This document shows positions 19,801-31,218 of a stretch of DNA of 61,775 nt, piece after piece. Each line of letters opens with the position of its first letter. Positions within the stretch are counted from its first letter, which is position 1. The stretch is taken from the NCBI RefSeq assembly GCF_022549785.1, contig NZ_JAKZGO010000021.1:1-61775 (forward strand), read 5' to 3'. The position numbers were made by a program, and so were the translations under genes. Source of the stretch: Belliella alkalica (GTDB taxonomy: Bacteria; Bacteroidota; Bacteroidia; Cytophagales; Cyclobacteriaceae). Under the pieces are notes generated by a model. The model made no database searches, had not been told where the DNA came from, and saw only the letters and a list, made by a program, of their open reading frames with translations.

Positions 19801-20304
19801 GTCTTGAGTACCATTGGTGTATTCTTAGGATTAGTAATCTTCAATATGGATTTTGTTGTTATTATGACTGGTATTGGGATTATTTCCCTAGCTGGTGTGG
19901 TTGTGAATAATGCCATTGTCTTGATAGATTATACCAACTTAGTAAGGCAGAGGAGAAGGGAAGAGTTAGGTATGGCAGATGATGAATATTTGCCTATAGA
20001 AGATTTATTGAACAGTATTATCCAAGGAGGAAAAACAAGGTTGAGACCTGTTTTGCTTACAGCGATTACCACGGTACTTGGTTTGATACCATTAGCTATA
20101 GGAATGAACATTAATTTTGCCACCATGTTGTCGGAATTTGACCCGCAATTTTACATTGGTGGGGATAATGCGACTTTCTGGGGGCCAATGGCTTGGACCG
20201 TAATATTTGGACTAACCTTTGCTACCTTTTTGACGTTAGTGATTGTACCTGTCATGTATTTACTGGCAGACAAATTAAACATGCTTTTCCGTAGATTGAA
20301 ATAG
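16897..20304 (+). CDS. RND-family efflux permease
   Basis: This 1,135-residue inner-membrane transporter has the RND duplicated layout: TM1 near 27-45, a large periplasmic loop, TM2-6 near 350-500, TM7 near 595, a second loop, and TM8-12 to the end. Signature segments are KESFPEIVIPTV, TAYPGNSPVDMENL, LGMLVDNGIVVVENIYR and AGVVVNNAIVLIDY. Where AcrB has Asp407-Asp408 in TM4, this protein has Asp413-Asn414, so proton coupling would rest on one aspartate, as in many non-AcrB RND proteins. The substrates are not readable. A terminator follows at 20339. Confidence 0.92.
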   Translation: MSNQEEKKKEVTRQFGISSLSVDNQTSIVILVFIISVLGLMAYKTMPKESFPEIVIPTVYVGTAYPGNSPVDMENLITRPIEKELKGINNIKVIKSTSVQDFSSIVVEFNPGVEISKAIQDVKDAVDKSKSELPNDLDRDPDVIEINTSDFPIMNVNISGNYTQEELKKFGEYLEDEIEKLPEISKAELRGTIEREIRIDADIFKMEALGVSFSDISDAVSQENITISGGNVLAGDFRRALRITGEFKKAEEILDIIIKTENNRIVYLRDVAEVEDTFEERTSYARSKKLPVVTINVVKRSGENLLDASDKIKDLLEKAKANRFPSDLQIDITNDQSKDTRAQVNDLENSIIFGVILVILVLMFFLGFRNALFVGIAIPLSMFISFLILNAFGITLNLMVLFALILALGMLVDNGIVVVENIYRLMQEGKSPVMAAKEGVGEVAWPIITSTATTLAAFLPLAFWDDIIGEFMKYLPITLIIVLSSSLFVALVVNPVLTSLFMKIQDLDTVKSKKRPLLIALALMVIAILSYMFGWIAMGNISMLAAILTVFNVFVLRNAIKWFQNVFLVKLENIYESTLTFALNGWKPYFFFGGISLLLVLSIALLIIRSPKVLFFPDNEPALVNVFVENPIGTDTEATNSFVLSMEDELMAVLEPYDHIIESVITQVGEGTGDESEGPSIANTPHKAKITISFVEMQYRQGINTNQVMEEIRDLVEKYPGVLFTVDKQRNGPPVGKAVNIEVSGEEFEELIAYVGEFREYLISANIPGIEELKTDLELGSPEVVLNIDREKARRFGLSTSSIANELRTALFGLEVSKFKDGEDDFPIQLRLKDEYRYDLSSLINKKINFRDKFGNQKEVPISAVATLEYGSTYGSVKRKDLNKVISIFSNVTDGYNPTEINDRLKELAANYNTPDGITVKFTGEQEEQEKSTAFLMRALFIAVSVIFLIIVAQFNSVTTPFIIMASVVLSTIGVFLGLVIFNMDFVVIMTGIGIISLAGVVVNNAIVLIDYTNLVRQRRREELGMADDEYLPIEDLLNSIIQGGKTRLRPVLLTAITTVLGLIPLAIGMNINFATMLSEFDPQFYIGGDNATFWGPMAWTVIFGLTFATFLTLVIVPVMYLLADKLNMLFRRLK

Positions 20305-20338
20305 CATGATTAATAAAGGTTGGTGGTTTTAAATGTTT

Positions 20339-20367
20339 AAACCCTTGGGATATTATCTCAAGGGTTT
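20339..20367 (+). terminator. terminator of the RND operon
   Basis: AAACCCTTG (20339-20347) pairs with CAAGGGTTT (20359-20367), followed by TTTAATTTT. It partly overlaps the promoter of the UpxY gene. Confidence 0.85.
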
Positions 20368-20368
20368 T

Positions 20369-20376
20369 TAATTTTG
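20369..20376 (+). promoter_or_regulatory. -7 box of the UpxY gene
   Basis: TAATTTTG matches TAnnTTTG exactly; a CTTG lies about 20 bases upstream, inside the terminator stem. The predicted start near 20381 favours the ATG at 20400 over the TTG at 20382. Confidence 0.45.
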
Positions 20377-20399
20377 TATTTTTGAAGCAAATAAGATTT

Positions 20400-20900
20400 A
20401 TGACAGAATTAAACTGGTTTGTGCTTTACACAACCTCAAGAGCTGAGAAAAAAGTAGCTCAAAGACTTGAAGAAAAAGGTTTGGAGGTATTCTTACCTAT
20501 GATTGAGGAACTGAGACAGTGGAGTGATAGAAAGAAAAAGGTAAAAAAAGCTCTTTTCAATGGTTATTTGTTTGTCAAAACTAGGAAAACAGAGTTTTGG
20601 GATGTTCTTCAGGTACCAGGAGCGGTTAAGTTTGTGAATTTCTCAGGTGAGCATGCTATAGTTAGAGAAGTAGAGATCAACGCTATCAAACGAATCCTTG
20701 AGACTGGTGTGGCTGTAGAAACTGACAATTCTGAAATTGAGCCAGGCGAAAAAGTTTCCATTATCGGAGGGGCTTTGGAAGGTATGTCTGGAGAATGTGT
20801 AAATAAAGCCAATAAGGACTATTTCATTATCAGAATCCCAGGAATCAATCAAAATCTATTAGTAAATATCCCAAGAAAGTATCTGTTGCAAAGCTCTTGA
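20400..20900 (+). CDS. UpxY/RfaH-type NusG paralogue (transcription antiterminator)
   Basis: From the ATG at 20400 the product is 166 residues. It has the NusG NGN domain (NWFVLYTTSRAEKKVAQRLE, FLPMIEELRQWSDRKKK, LFNGYLFVKT, VPGAVKFVNF) and a C-terminal KOW module (IEPGEKVSIIGGALEGMSG). The short NGN domain and sequence flavour are those of UpxY proteins, which in Bacteroides stop early termination in capsule operons. It normally opens such an operon. Here the next gene is convergent, so it is an orphan that may act in trans or be a leftover. TTG 20382 is an alternative start but lies at the predicted transcription start. Confidence 0.82.
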   Translation: MTELNWFVLYTTSRAEKKVAQRLEEKGLEVFLPMIEELRQWSDRKKKVKKALFNGYLFVKTRKTEFWDVLQVPGAVKFVNFSGEHAIVREVEINAIKRILETGVAVETDNSEIEPGEKVSIIGGALEGMSGECVNKANKDYFIIRIPGINQNLLVNIPRKYLLQSS

Positions 20901-21057
20901 AAACCCAAGAGAATATGCTAGTTGATCAAAAAAATAAACTTTCTGAAAATACAATAATAAGTTTCTAATTTTGCTATTAGAATTTACCAATCAAATTGGA
21001 AAAATTCTTTCCTAGAAAACCCTGTGTAGCAACCAAAACCTTACAGGTTAATTCTAT

Positions 21058-21765
21058 TTACCATAGTTTTGATGGTTTTAAGTATCTTTTTAACATAACT
21101 TGAACCTGCCAAAGGTGATCGTCAAGTCTGTTGAAATTTTCATTTCCATCAATATTGTCAGAAAAGCTAAATAGGAGTGACCCTTCCAGCATAATATCAG
21201 TTTTATCATTTAGCTTGTAAGAAATCCCTGCTCTTCCTGGGATATACATAGTCACCGTTTTATGGTCTTCCACTATTCGATTCTCATACTCTAGATCTAC
21301 TTTTGACATCAAGATACCAAGGCCTAGTCCCCCATAAATATTAAACCCAGTCCTTAGGTAAGCATGGTCAGCCGGGAAAACATTGAAAACAGGCATGATA
21401 TCCAAGTAATTGACTCTCCCACTAAAATTATATGCTGAAGATCTAGATTCCCACATTTCTAAAATTGTAGCATTTGTAGATTTTAGTCCTTCTATTTGTT
21501 GGTGTCCAATATTTGCTCGTAAATCAAAGCTACGATTCAATTTTTTGCTGTAAGCCGCAGATATGGACGGGTTCAATTTGAACTTTAATTTACTATATAT
21601 TCCCCCATTGTCAGCATAGATGAAAGAAGGCCCTGCCCCGATAATGATAGAATGTTCTACTGGAACTTTGTACTCATAAAAACTCTGTCCTTTTCCTTCC
21701 TCTGATACAAGAATCAACACGAATATTATCAATAGAGGCCAATATGTCTTTTGAGTGATAAACAT
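21058..21765 (-). CDS. outer-membrane beta-barrel protein, secreted
   Basis: This 235-residue protein has a signal peptide (PLLIIFVLILVSEEGKGQ, cut after about residue 27). Alternating amphipathic strands follow (HSIIIGAGPSFIY, SFDLRANIGHQ, YLDIMPVFNVF, AYLRTGFNIYGGLGLGI, AGISYKLNDKTDIMLEGSLL), typical of eight-stranded OmpA-like or PorT-like barrels. No catalytic motif is visible. It faces the UpxY gene convergently, and 158 bases separate its start from the stop of xseB. The function is unknown; a porin or surface role is inferred. Confidence 0.68.
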   Translation of the reverse strand: MFITQKTYWPLLIIFVLILVSEEGKGQSFYEYKVPVEHSIIIGAGPSFIYADNGGIYSKLKFKLNPSISAAYSKKLNRSFDLRANIGHQQIEGLKSTNATILEMWESRSSAYNFSGRVNYLDIMPVFNVFPADHAYLRTGFNIYGGLGLGILMSKVDLEYENRIVEDHKTVTMYIPGRAGISYKLNDKTDIMLEGSLLFSFSDNIDGNENFNRLDDHLWQVQVMLKRYLKPSKLW

Positions 21766-21923
21766 TTTTTGGTAGTTTTATTAAATTATTAAAAATCGAT
21801 TTAACCTTTTTTAACAAATTGCTTGCCAGATTTTATTCTAGAGAGGATAGAATCGTAGTATAAATTAAAGTTTGATTTAGTTATATTTTTAATTTGGTTC
21901 AGTCTAAGCAATATTGACATTCT

Positions 21924-22115
21924 TTAATCCTCAAATGCTTTATTGATTTCTTCTTCTGTCATCCTCAATTTAGATTTACAATGTTTCACCAAAGTGGCAG
22001 CTTCTTTTACCAAAGATGAAAGTTTATCTATTCCTTCTTCTCCCGTTTCCAATTTTTCTACAATTTGTTCTATTCTTTTTAATGCGTTGTCGTAGCTTAA
22101 ATTATTGGTTTCCAT
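21924..22115 (-). CDS. xseB: exodeoxyribonuclease VII small subunit
   Basis: This 63-residue helical hairpin is the standard XseB size, with the motif YDNALKRIEQIVEKLETGE, the loop GIDKLSSLVKEAATLVKHC and the C-terminal TEEEINKAFED. Several XseB copies bind one XseA to make the enzyme that digests single-stranded DNA to oligonucleotides in both directions. The gene start overlaps the xseA end by 14 bases, which supports both calls and coupled translation. Confidence 0.93.
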   Translation of the reverse strand: METNNLSYDNALKRIEQIVEKLETGEEGIDKLSSLVKEAATLVKHCKSKLRMTEEEINKAFED

Positions 22116-23421
22116 TTTGTTCTATTTTTGTAATTGTGCTTTTTATTTTTTGGATTCGGCTAAAAGTTATCATTTCCATTCCTTCCATTGGTTCAGATTT
22201 ATGGATTGGTTTCCCGTCAATTTCTGATCGGGTATATCCTTTTTCCAAAAAGGTCATGGGATTCAGATTCTGAATTGTTTTTTCTAACGAATATATATTC
22301 TTTTCTTCATTTTGCAGCCTTATTTTCGAGTCTTTTTTGATAATCGATTCAAAGTTTTGAACTTTATAAGTCTCTAATTTAAGTGCGTTGGAAGTTGTTT
22401 GAAATATATTTTTTTTCTTCTGCTCCAATGCTTCGAATGATCGATTTATGCTTTGATTACTTGCATTTTTTATTCTTGTTTCAGATTCTGTCAATCTACG
22501 ATCTTCCCAAGCAAGCCTTTGTGAGACATTCCTTTCTATTTTCTTGAGATAAGTCAGGAGATTTTCTTCAAAATCCAGAAATCCGGACAAAATAAATTCA
22601 GCTGCTGCAGTAGGTGTTTTTACTTTAGTATGCGCCACGAGGTCAGCGATAGTTTCATCTCTTTCGTGACCTATTCCCGTAATGATAGGCAGGGGAAATT
22701 TTGCTATTGCCAATGCCAATTGATAATCATCAAAGCAATCTAAATCCATCTGTGCGCCTCCTCCTCTTATGATAACGACCATGTCAAAACCAATATCTTG
22801 CGATTCTTCCTCAATTTGTTCGAGGGCATTTATCATGGTTTTGGGTGCTTCTGTCCCTTGGAGTGTTGCTTGAAAGAGTTTGAAATGAACCTGATAGCCA
22901 TATCGGTTGGATTGTAATTGCTGTACAAAATCACCATACCCAGCAGCTGATTGACTACTGATGACAGCTACTCTTTGTGGGACTGAAGGGAGTTCAAATC
23001 TTTTGTTCAAAGCCATCATTCCTTCTGAAGTCAATCTATCGATTATTTCCTGTCGGATTCGAGCCCTCTCGCCCAAAGTAAAATTAGGATCGACATCTTT
23101 GATAGTCAGGCTCATCCCATAGAGTTCGTGGAAAGTGACTGTCGCCAAAGCCAGAATCTTCATACCTGCACGAATTTCTTGACCTGTAGTAGTTTTGAAT
23201 TTTCCCGATACAGTACGAAAAGTATATTGCCAAATATTGGCTCTGATTTTTGCTTTTACTTGGTTTCCATTTTTTTCAACCAATTCCAAATATGCATGTC
23301 CCTGAGGAGCAAGTTTCAATTCTCCGATTTCAGCAACTACCCAATAGCTAGGTGATAGGTTGTTTTCCAAAGAATCCCTGATAATATTATTTAGTTCTAA
23401 AAGTGAAACTGCTTGTTGCAT
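22102..23421 (-). CDS. xseA: exodeoxyribonuclease VII large subunit
   Basis: This 439-residue protein has an N-terminal OB-fold (WVVAEIGELKLAPQGHAYLE, about 26-45), the catalytic domain with VAVISSQSAAGYGDF, MVVIIRGGGAQMDL, ITGIGHERDETIADLVAH and TPTAAAEFIL, and then a long coiled coil (about 280-390). A small C-terminal domain ends near LEKGYTRSEIDGKPI. It is the catalytic subunit for ssDNA degradation in repair and recombination. The length fits the family. It leads the xseA-xseB pair; upstream lies a repeat-rich spacer. Confidence 0.93.
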   Translation of the reverse strand: MQQAVSLLELNNIIRDSLENNLSPSYWVVAEIGELKLAPQGHAYLELVEKNGNQVKAKIRANIWQYTFRTVSGKFKTTTGQEIRAGMKILALATVTFHELYGMSLTIKDVDPNFTLGERARIRQEIIDRLTSEGMMALNKRFELPSVPQRVAVISSQSAAGYGDFVQQLQSNRYGYQVHFKLFQATLQGTEAPKTMINALEQIEEESQDIGFDMVVIIRGGGAQMDLDCFDDYQLALAIAKFPLPIITGIGHERDETIADLVAHTKVKTPTAAAEFILSGFLDFEENLLTYLKKIERNVSQRLAWEDRRLTESETRIKNASNQSINRSFEALEQKKKNIFQTTSNALKLETYKVQNFESIIKKDSKIRLQNEEKNIYSLEKTIQNLNPMTFLEKGYTRSEIDGKPIHKSEPMEGMEMITFSRIQKIKSTITKIEQNGNQ

Positions 23422-23710
23422 ATTTGAAATTTAAAGAAATATGATTATCCGCAATCATGCCACTAATCAATTAAACGATTGTTTTTTGGCAAACTGATAC
23501 TAATAGATATTGGATATTTATTGATATTGGTTCGAAATCACAGGTTAATTCAATTATTTAGATTCTACTGGTATGAAAAGGGATATACATTTAAACAAAT
23601 ATTAATAATGATACATTAAAATCGTAACACTTTCATTCTCTATAGAAAGTTTGTTCAATAGAAACTGTACAACCTTGCGGATACTTAAATACTTTTTTAT
23701 AATTATCCTA

Positions 23711-23870
23711 TTTCTTGTATGTAGCCAAACAATAGATTGTGAGACGAGCAATTTCAAGTTAAGTTGACTACGTCTCGGCGCACAAGTGTGGGCTGTCGTC
23801 AGTTGACGAGCATCCGCATATTGTAATGCCTCTTCATACCCAACGTGCAAAATTGCGGATACTCTTATAC
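23711..23870. repeat. 160-bp structured dispersed repeat, copy A
   Basis: It aligns without gaps with 40771-40930 (my count: 116 of 160 identical). Hairpin 2 pairs ATCCGCA (23812-23818) with TGCGGAT (23854-23860), plus an inner TTGTA/TGCAA. Hairpin 1 (from CTTG to CAAG around 23714-23758) is more decayed here than in copy B. It could be a non-autonomous mobile element or a structured RNA. Confidence 0.65.
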
Positions 23871-23877
23871 CTTTTTA

Positions 23878-23908
23878 AACCTTCGGGGTATTTTCATACC
23901 CCAAAGTT
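23878..23908. repeat. CTTCGGGG/CCCCAAAG hairpin, copy 2
   Basis: AACCTTCGGGGTA (23878-23890) is inverted as TACCCCAAAGTT (23897-23908), nearly the same as at 1733-1761. On the plus strand a T-run (ATTTTTTG) follows, so it could terminate plus-strand transcripts; it sits 25 bases past the dapA stop on the minus strand. Confidence 0.6.
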
Positions 23909-23933
23909 ATTTTTTGATTCTAGCTCTTGATTT

Positions 23934-24784
23934 TTATAGTACCATTGCGGCTTGTATCTTTTCTCTCAGTTTATCAGAGGCTTCTACTAATGGAAGTCTC
24001 ACAGCTTCTTTACATATACCTAATTCCTTCAATAAATACTTCAATCCTACAGGATTACTTTCTTCATACATTAATGGATTTAAGGAAAGAAGTTTGAAAG
24101 TAGCTTTTTTTGAATCTTCCAAATTGCCATGGCAGATTGTTTTGAATATAGCAGGATATGCATTTGCTAAAACTGAAATCACTCCAGAACCTCCAACTGC
24201 ACGGAGAGCTGTAGTCATCATATCATCTCCGGAAATCATCAAGAAATCCGAAGGCATATTTGCAACGATCTGCATGCACTGCTCCATGTTCCCACTTGCT
24301 TCTTTCATCGCTATGATATTTGGATGATTTGCCAAAGTCAATGTAGTCGATGCCGTCATGTTTGTAACAGTCCTGCCGGGTACATTGTAAAGAATCACTG
24401 GAATCGGGCTAGCATCTGCAATAGCTGTGTAATGAGCAATGATTCCTGCTTGGGAAGGTTTGTTGTAATAGGGGCATACAGAAAGAATCGCATCAACATT
24501 TGAAAGATCGGTTTGCTTTATTTCTTCAAGTACAGAGTAAGTATTATTTCCACCTAAGCCGTATACTATTGGCAACCTTCCAGAATTGATATCAATGGAA
24601 GCTTTCAGAACCTGTTTTTTCTCTTCTTTAGTCATAGTTGCAGATTCTCCTGTTGTGCCCTGCACTACCAAATAATCAGCTCCTCCAGCTATCACATGAT
24701 TGATCAATTTCTCTAATCCTCCAAAATCAATAGAGTGATCTTCATTCATAGGCGTGACCAACGCAACTCCCGTTCCAAGTAAGT

Positions 24785-24791
<7 letters not shown>
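23934..24791 (-). CDS. dapA: 4-hydroxy-tetrahydrodipicolinate synthase
   Basis: This 285-residue TIM-barrel enzyme condenses pyruvate with aspartate semialdehyde, the first committed step to diaminopimelate and lysine. Visible features are GTTGESATMT (substrate loop, about 45-54), the catalytic Tyr135 and Arg140 in LYNVPGRT, and the Schiff-base lysine Lys163 in AMKEASGN. GGSGVISVLAN lies near the C-terminus. Its start overlaps the DUF6913 gene by seven bases, making it the last gene of a ligA-DUF6913-dapA operon. Confidence 0.94.
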
Positions 24792-27806
<3,015 letters not shown>

Positions 27807-27860
27807 GCTTTTCAAAAGGACTAAGTTTGGAAAATGGGCAGGTAAATTAATCGGATTGTA

Positions 27861-27868
27861 TATATTTG
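27861..27868 (+). promoter_or_regulatory. -7 box of the second TetR gene
   Basis: TATATTTG is an exact TAnnTTTG. It lies 17 bases before the ATG at 27886. No clear -33 TTTG stands at 19 bases; a TTTG is present further up at 27826. Confidence 0.4.
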
Positions 27869-27885
27869 CTCCCTAGTCCACAAAA

Positions 27886-28518
27886 ATGAGCAAAAAAACT
27901 GAAATAGAAGCCAAAATCTTAGATCGAGCTTATAAGCTTTTCTTGAAGCAGGGTTATAAGAATACAACAATGGATGATATCGCCCAGGACTTGTCTATGA
28001 GCAAGAAGACCCTCTATAAATATTTCCCGGGTAAGCTAGAATTGCTGGCAGCTTCTTTTGATTTATTAAAAAATACCCTATCAATTAAAGTTCAATCTCT
28101 TTTTGCCAACAAGCATATTCCCTATACTGTCAAATTGAAATCTTTCCTTACGATAGTAGCGCGCGATTTGGCTCCGATCAATCCAGAGTTGTTGGAGGAT
28201 TTGAGAGACCATGCGCCAGATATCTGGTCAGAATTGCAAGAGTATATTCGAGATTCTGCATATCTAAGGTTTCAAAAATTGATCGAAGAAGGAATAGAAA
28301 AGGGATTTGTCTCTGCAAAAATGAACAAGACAATGATTGTGCTTATCTATGCTTCAGCCATTCAGAGCTTGATTGATCCCAAATTTTTGTCTCAATTTCC
28401 AAAGGAAATGCGTAACGAAATGAATCTGAGTACTTCTGAGATTTTCGATCAGGCAATTCAGATTATTTATCAAGGAATACTGACAGACGAAGCTAGAGAA
28501 GAGTTTCAAAAGGCTTGA
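27886..28518 (+). CDS. TetR/AcrR-family transcriptional regulator
   Basis: This 210-residue protein has the TetR DNA-binding head (EAKILDRAYKLFLKQGYKNT, then MDDIAQDLSMSKKTLYKYF, about 27-45) and a helical C-terminal domain with DLRDHAPDIWSELQEY. No transporter lies beside it; the next gene, metG, has its own promoter. Its targets are therefore unknown. It is divergent from ligA, 114 bases apart at most. It resembles the TetR at 13741 in the head but not in the effector domain. I see no clear palindrome in the divergent spacer. Confidence 0.85.
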   Translation: MSKKTEIEAKILDRAYKLFLKQGYKNTTMDDIAQDLSMSKKTLYKYFPGKLELLAASFDLLKNTLSIKVQSLFANKHIPYTVKLKSFLTIVARDLAPINPELLEDLRDHAPDIWSELQEYIRDSAYLRFQKLIEEGIEKGFVSAKMNKTMIVLIYASAIQSLIDPKFLSQFPKEMRNEMNLSTSEIFDQAIQIIYQGILTDEAREEFQKA

Positions 28519-28558
28519 TATATCCCAGATTTTCTCAAACAAAACTTTCCAAAAAAGC

Positions 28559-28566
28559 TATCTTTG
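28559..28566 (+). promoter_or_regulatory. -7 box of metG
   Basis: TATCTTTGTACC contains an exact TAnnTTTG. The ATG at 28573 is only six bases past the box, so the mRNA would be leaderless or nearly so. Confidence 0.5.
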
Positions 28567-28572
28567 TACCAT

Positions 28573-30633
28573 ATGAATAATAAAGACTTTAAAAGATATA
28601 CAGTTACTTCTGCTTTGCCTTATGCCAATGGCCCACTTCACATAGGTCACATGGCTGGTTGTTATATTCCATCCGATATTTATGTTAGATACCTTCGGTC
28701 TATGGGGAGAGATGTGGCTTATGTTTGCGGTTCTGATGAACATGGAGTGGCGATTACCATCAAAGCCAAAAAGGAGGGGATTACGCCACAGGAAGTCGTG
28801 GACAGATATCATGAAATGATGAAAGGGAGCTTTGAAGCTTTCGGAATTAGTTTTGACCATTATTCAAGAACTTCTGCAAAAATCCATCACGAAACAGCTT
28901 CTGCATTTTTCAAGGATCTTTATGAAAAAGGTGAATTCTTGGAACAATCCACAGAGCAGTATTTTGATGAAGAAGCAGGGCAGTTCTTGGCTGACAGATA
29001 TATCGAAGGCACTTGTCCTAAGTGTGGACATGATGGGGCATATGGTGATCAGTGCGAAAAATGTGGAAGTTCTTTGAGTCCTACAGACTTGATCAATCCA
29101 AAATCGAAGCTAAGTGGGAACACACCTGTCTTGAAAGAGACTAAACATTGGTTTCTGGATTTGGCCAGATATACTGAATTTTTACAAAAATGGATTCTTG
29201 TTGATCATAAGGATGATTGGAAGAATAACGTACTTGGGCAATGTCGCTCTTGGTTGGAAGCGGGTGATGGATTGCAGGCAAGGTCCATGACTAGGGATTT
29301 GGACTGGGGAATACCAGTTCCTGTAGAAGGTGCTGATGGAAAAGTGCTTTATGTTTGGTTTGATGCACCTATTGGCTATATCTCTTCTACTAAAGAGTGG
29401 GCAAATGAAAAAGGCAAAGACTGGGAGCCATATTGGAAAGATAAAGAGACCAAGTTGGTGCACTTTATCGGAAAAGATAATATTGTATTCCATTGTATTA
29501 TTTTCCCTGCTATTCTAAAAACGCATGGTGAGTATATCCTTCCTGAGAATGTACCTGCAAATGAATTTTTGAACTTGGAAGGTGAGAAGATTTCAACTTC
29601 CAGAAATTGGGCGGTATGGTTGCATGAATATTTGGAGGAATTTCCAGGTAAACAAGATGTCTTACGCTATGTATTGACAGCAAATGCTCCAGAGACAAAA
29701 GATAATGACTTTACTTGGAAGGATTTTCAGGGAAGAAATAATTCAGAGTTGGTAGCTGTGTATGGTAATTTTGTGAACAGGGCTGTCGTACTTACCCATA
29801 AGTTCTTTGGAGGAGTTGTTCCTGCCAAATCTGATTTGTCTCCATATGATGAAGAGGTTTTGGAGGCAATGAAGGCATTTCCGGATAAAATTGCGGCTTC
29901 AATAGAAAGATATAGGTTTAGAGAGGCACTTTCTTTTGTAATGGATTTTGCAAGATTGGGTAATAAATACTTGGCAGATACGGAGCCTTGGAAAACGATA
30001 AAAGACGACAAAGATCGTACAGGAACAATCTTGAATATTGCTTTGAACATTGCCTCAAACTTAGCTGTGGTTGCAGAACCCTTTTTGCCATTTACTTCGG
30101 AGAAAATATTCAATATGTTCAACTTAACAGGTTTGAACTGGAAGAATGCAGGAGAGTTTGATTTGCTTAAAGCTGGTGTTAGTATTAATCCAGCGGCATT
30201 GTTGTTCGAAAAAATCGAAGACAATGTAGTAGAAGCACAGGTAAATAAATTGTTGGAAGCCAAAAAGAAGAATGAATTGGAAAATACAGCTGTAACTCCA
30301 GAAAAAGAAACAATTACTTACGATGACTTTGCCAAGTTGGATATGCGTGTAGTTACGGTGCTTACGGCAGAGCCAATGCCCAAATCCAAGAAACTCTTGA
30401 AATTGACTGTAGATACAGGCTTAGGAAAAAGGACTGTTTTGAGTGGAGTAGCGGAGTTTTTCAAACCAGAAGATTTGATAGGTCAGCAAGTCACGATGTT
30501 GATCAACCTAGCACCACGCAAGATGATGGGGGTAGATTCTGAAGGAATGATTCTCATGGCAGAAGATAAAGACGGTAGTTTGAGATTGTTAAAGCCAGGT
30601 ACAAATACAGCCAATGGTTCGATGATAAGTTAA
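28573..30633 (+). CDS. metG: methionyl-tRNA synthetase with C-terminal tRNA-binding domain
   Basis: From ATG 28573 the enzyme is 686 residues. It charges tRNA-Met with methionine. Class I motifs are visible: [10 protein letters not shown] (HIGH, about 17-26) and [10 protein letters not shown] (the KMSKS-equivalent, about 339-348). The four-cysteine zinc knuckle is CPKCG ... CEKCG (about 145-160). The anticodon helical domain follows, then a linker and the Trbp111-like tRNA-binding domain ([20 protein letters not shown], to the end near [11 protein letters not shown]). The TTG at 28564 would add three residues but lies inside the -7 box. A terminator follows at 30658. Confidence 0.95.
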   Translation: MNNKDFKRYTVTSALPYANGPLHIGHMAGCYIPSDIYVRYLRSMGRDVAYVCGSDEHGVAITIKAKKEGITPQEVVDRYHEMMKGSFEAFGISFDHYSRTSAKIHHETASAFFKDLYEKGEFLEQSTEQYFDEEAGQFLADRYIEGTCPKCGHDGAYGDQCEKCGSSLSPTDLINPKSKLSGNTPVLKETKHWFLDLARYTEFLQKWILVDHKDDWKNNVLGQCRSWLEAGDGLQARSMTRDLDWGIPVPVEGADGKVLYVWFDAPIGYISSTKEWANEKGKDWEPYWKDKETKLVHFIGKDNIVFHCIIFPAILKTHGEYILPENVPANEFLNLEGEKISTSRNWAVWLHEYLEEFPGKQDVLRYVLTANAPETKDNDFTWKDFQGRNNSELVAVYGNFVNRAVVLTHKFFGGVVPAKSDLSPYDEEVLEAMKAFPDKIAASIERYRFREALSFVMDFARLGNKYLADTEPWKTIKDDKDRTGTILNIALNIASNLAVVAEPFLPFTSEKIFNMFNLTGLNWKNAGEFDLLKAGVSINPAALLFEKIEDNVVEAQVNKLLEAKKKNELENTAVTPEKETITYDDFAKLDMRVVTVLTAEPMPKSKKLLKLTVDTGLGKRTVLSGVAEFFKPEDLIGQQVTMLINLAPRKMMGVDSEGMILMAEDKDGSLRLLKPGTNTANGSMIS

Positions 30634-30657
30634 AAAGAAGATAATACTCACTTAAAA

Positions 30658-30687
30658 AAAGATTGCTGATTCATTTTGGCAATCTTT
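30658..30687 (+). terminator. metG terminator
   Basis: AAAGATTGC (30658-30666) pairs with GCAATCTTT (30679-30687) and is followed by a T-run. Confidence 0.85.
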
Positions 30688-31029
30688 TTTTGTTTTGCCA
30701 TTGCTTCATTTTAAGTATTTCATTATTGATTTTCTTTTTACAAAAGAGGAACAATAGTTAGTTTTTATAAATGGTATTTTCATTAAAGATAACCGATCTA
30801 GATGAATATTTCAGATAGAAAAAAAGAGATTTTTTAGAGTTAATATTGAGCTGCCTAAGTTCAAAATTATGATTTTCTATGTCTTGACCTGAGGTCTTAA
30901 TTAATGTCAAAATTTTGTATTTTCATGTCATTTAATGCTAATTATTTGATTTTTTTTACAGTGTTTTAATAAAGTGGTTAATAATTTACCTCAATTATTT
31001 TTTATTTATGTTTTTTTGATAAAAAGTAG

Positions 31030-31059
31030 TTTGAATTTTAACTATTGAAAATAATTTTG
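31030..31059 (+). promoter_or_regulatory. promoter of the Anbu operon
   Basis: TTTG (31030-31033), 18 bases, TAATTTTG (31052-31059): both boxes match the Bacteroidota consensus. A weaker TTTG/TAGATTAA pair at 31154-31185 is an alternative nearer the start codon. Confidence 0.5.
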
Positions 31060-31218
31060 ATGAGTTAACTTGTTAAAAGTCAAGATTCTGCATTTTCAAA
31101 ACTTGGAGAAAAAAAGTATAACTGTAAAAAATCTATATTTGAAAAGCTCTTTTTTTGTATTATCAATAAATTTTACCTAGATTAAAGATCAGATTTTTAA
31201 CCTATTAAACAAAATTTT

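Larger units (their letters stand above)
23422..23933. other. repeat-rich spacer of 512 bases between xseA and dapA
   Basis: No gene is convincing here. The spacer holds a TGCCACTAAT element (about 23462-23545), the 160-base two-hairpin repeat (23711-23870) and the CTTCGGGG hairpin (23878-23908). A minus-strand ORF at 23602-23850 merely traverses the repeat. Confidence 0.6.
30634..31218. other. AT-rich spacer of 585 bases between metG and the Anbu operon
   Basis: It holds the metG terminator (30658-30687), a short palindrome GACCTGAGGTC near 30884 and the Anbu-operon promoter (31030-31059), giving a leader of about 150 bases. No ORF or RNA gene is supported; the rest is poly-A/T-rich. Confidence 0.6.

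Noticed and set aside
17281-20126. minus-strand ORFs within the RND pump gene
   Set aside because: Antisense shadows of a clearly coding 1,135-codon frame.
20400-21765. capsule or exopolysaccharide locus led by UpxY
   Set aside because: No glycosyltransferases, Wzx/Wzy or export genes follow; the next gene is convergent.
23602-23850. 82-residue ORF in the xseA-dapA spacer
   Set aside because: It crosses the structured repeat. The ungapped copy at 40771 does not keep the frame, so it is not coding.
30880-30900. GACCTGAGGTC palindrome as an operator
   Set aside because: It is short and over 130 bases from the best promoter, with no linked regulator; chance is likely.
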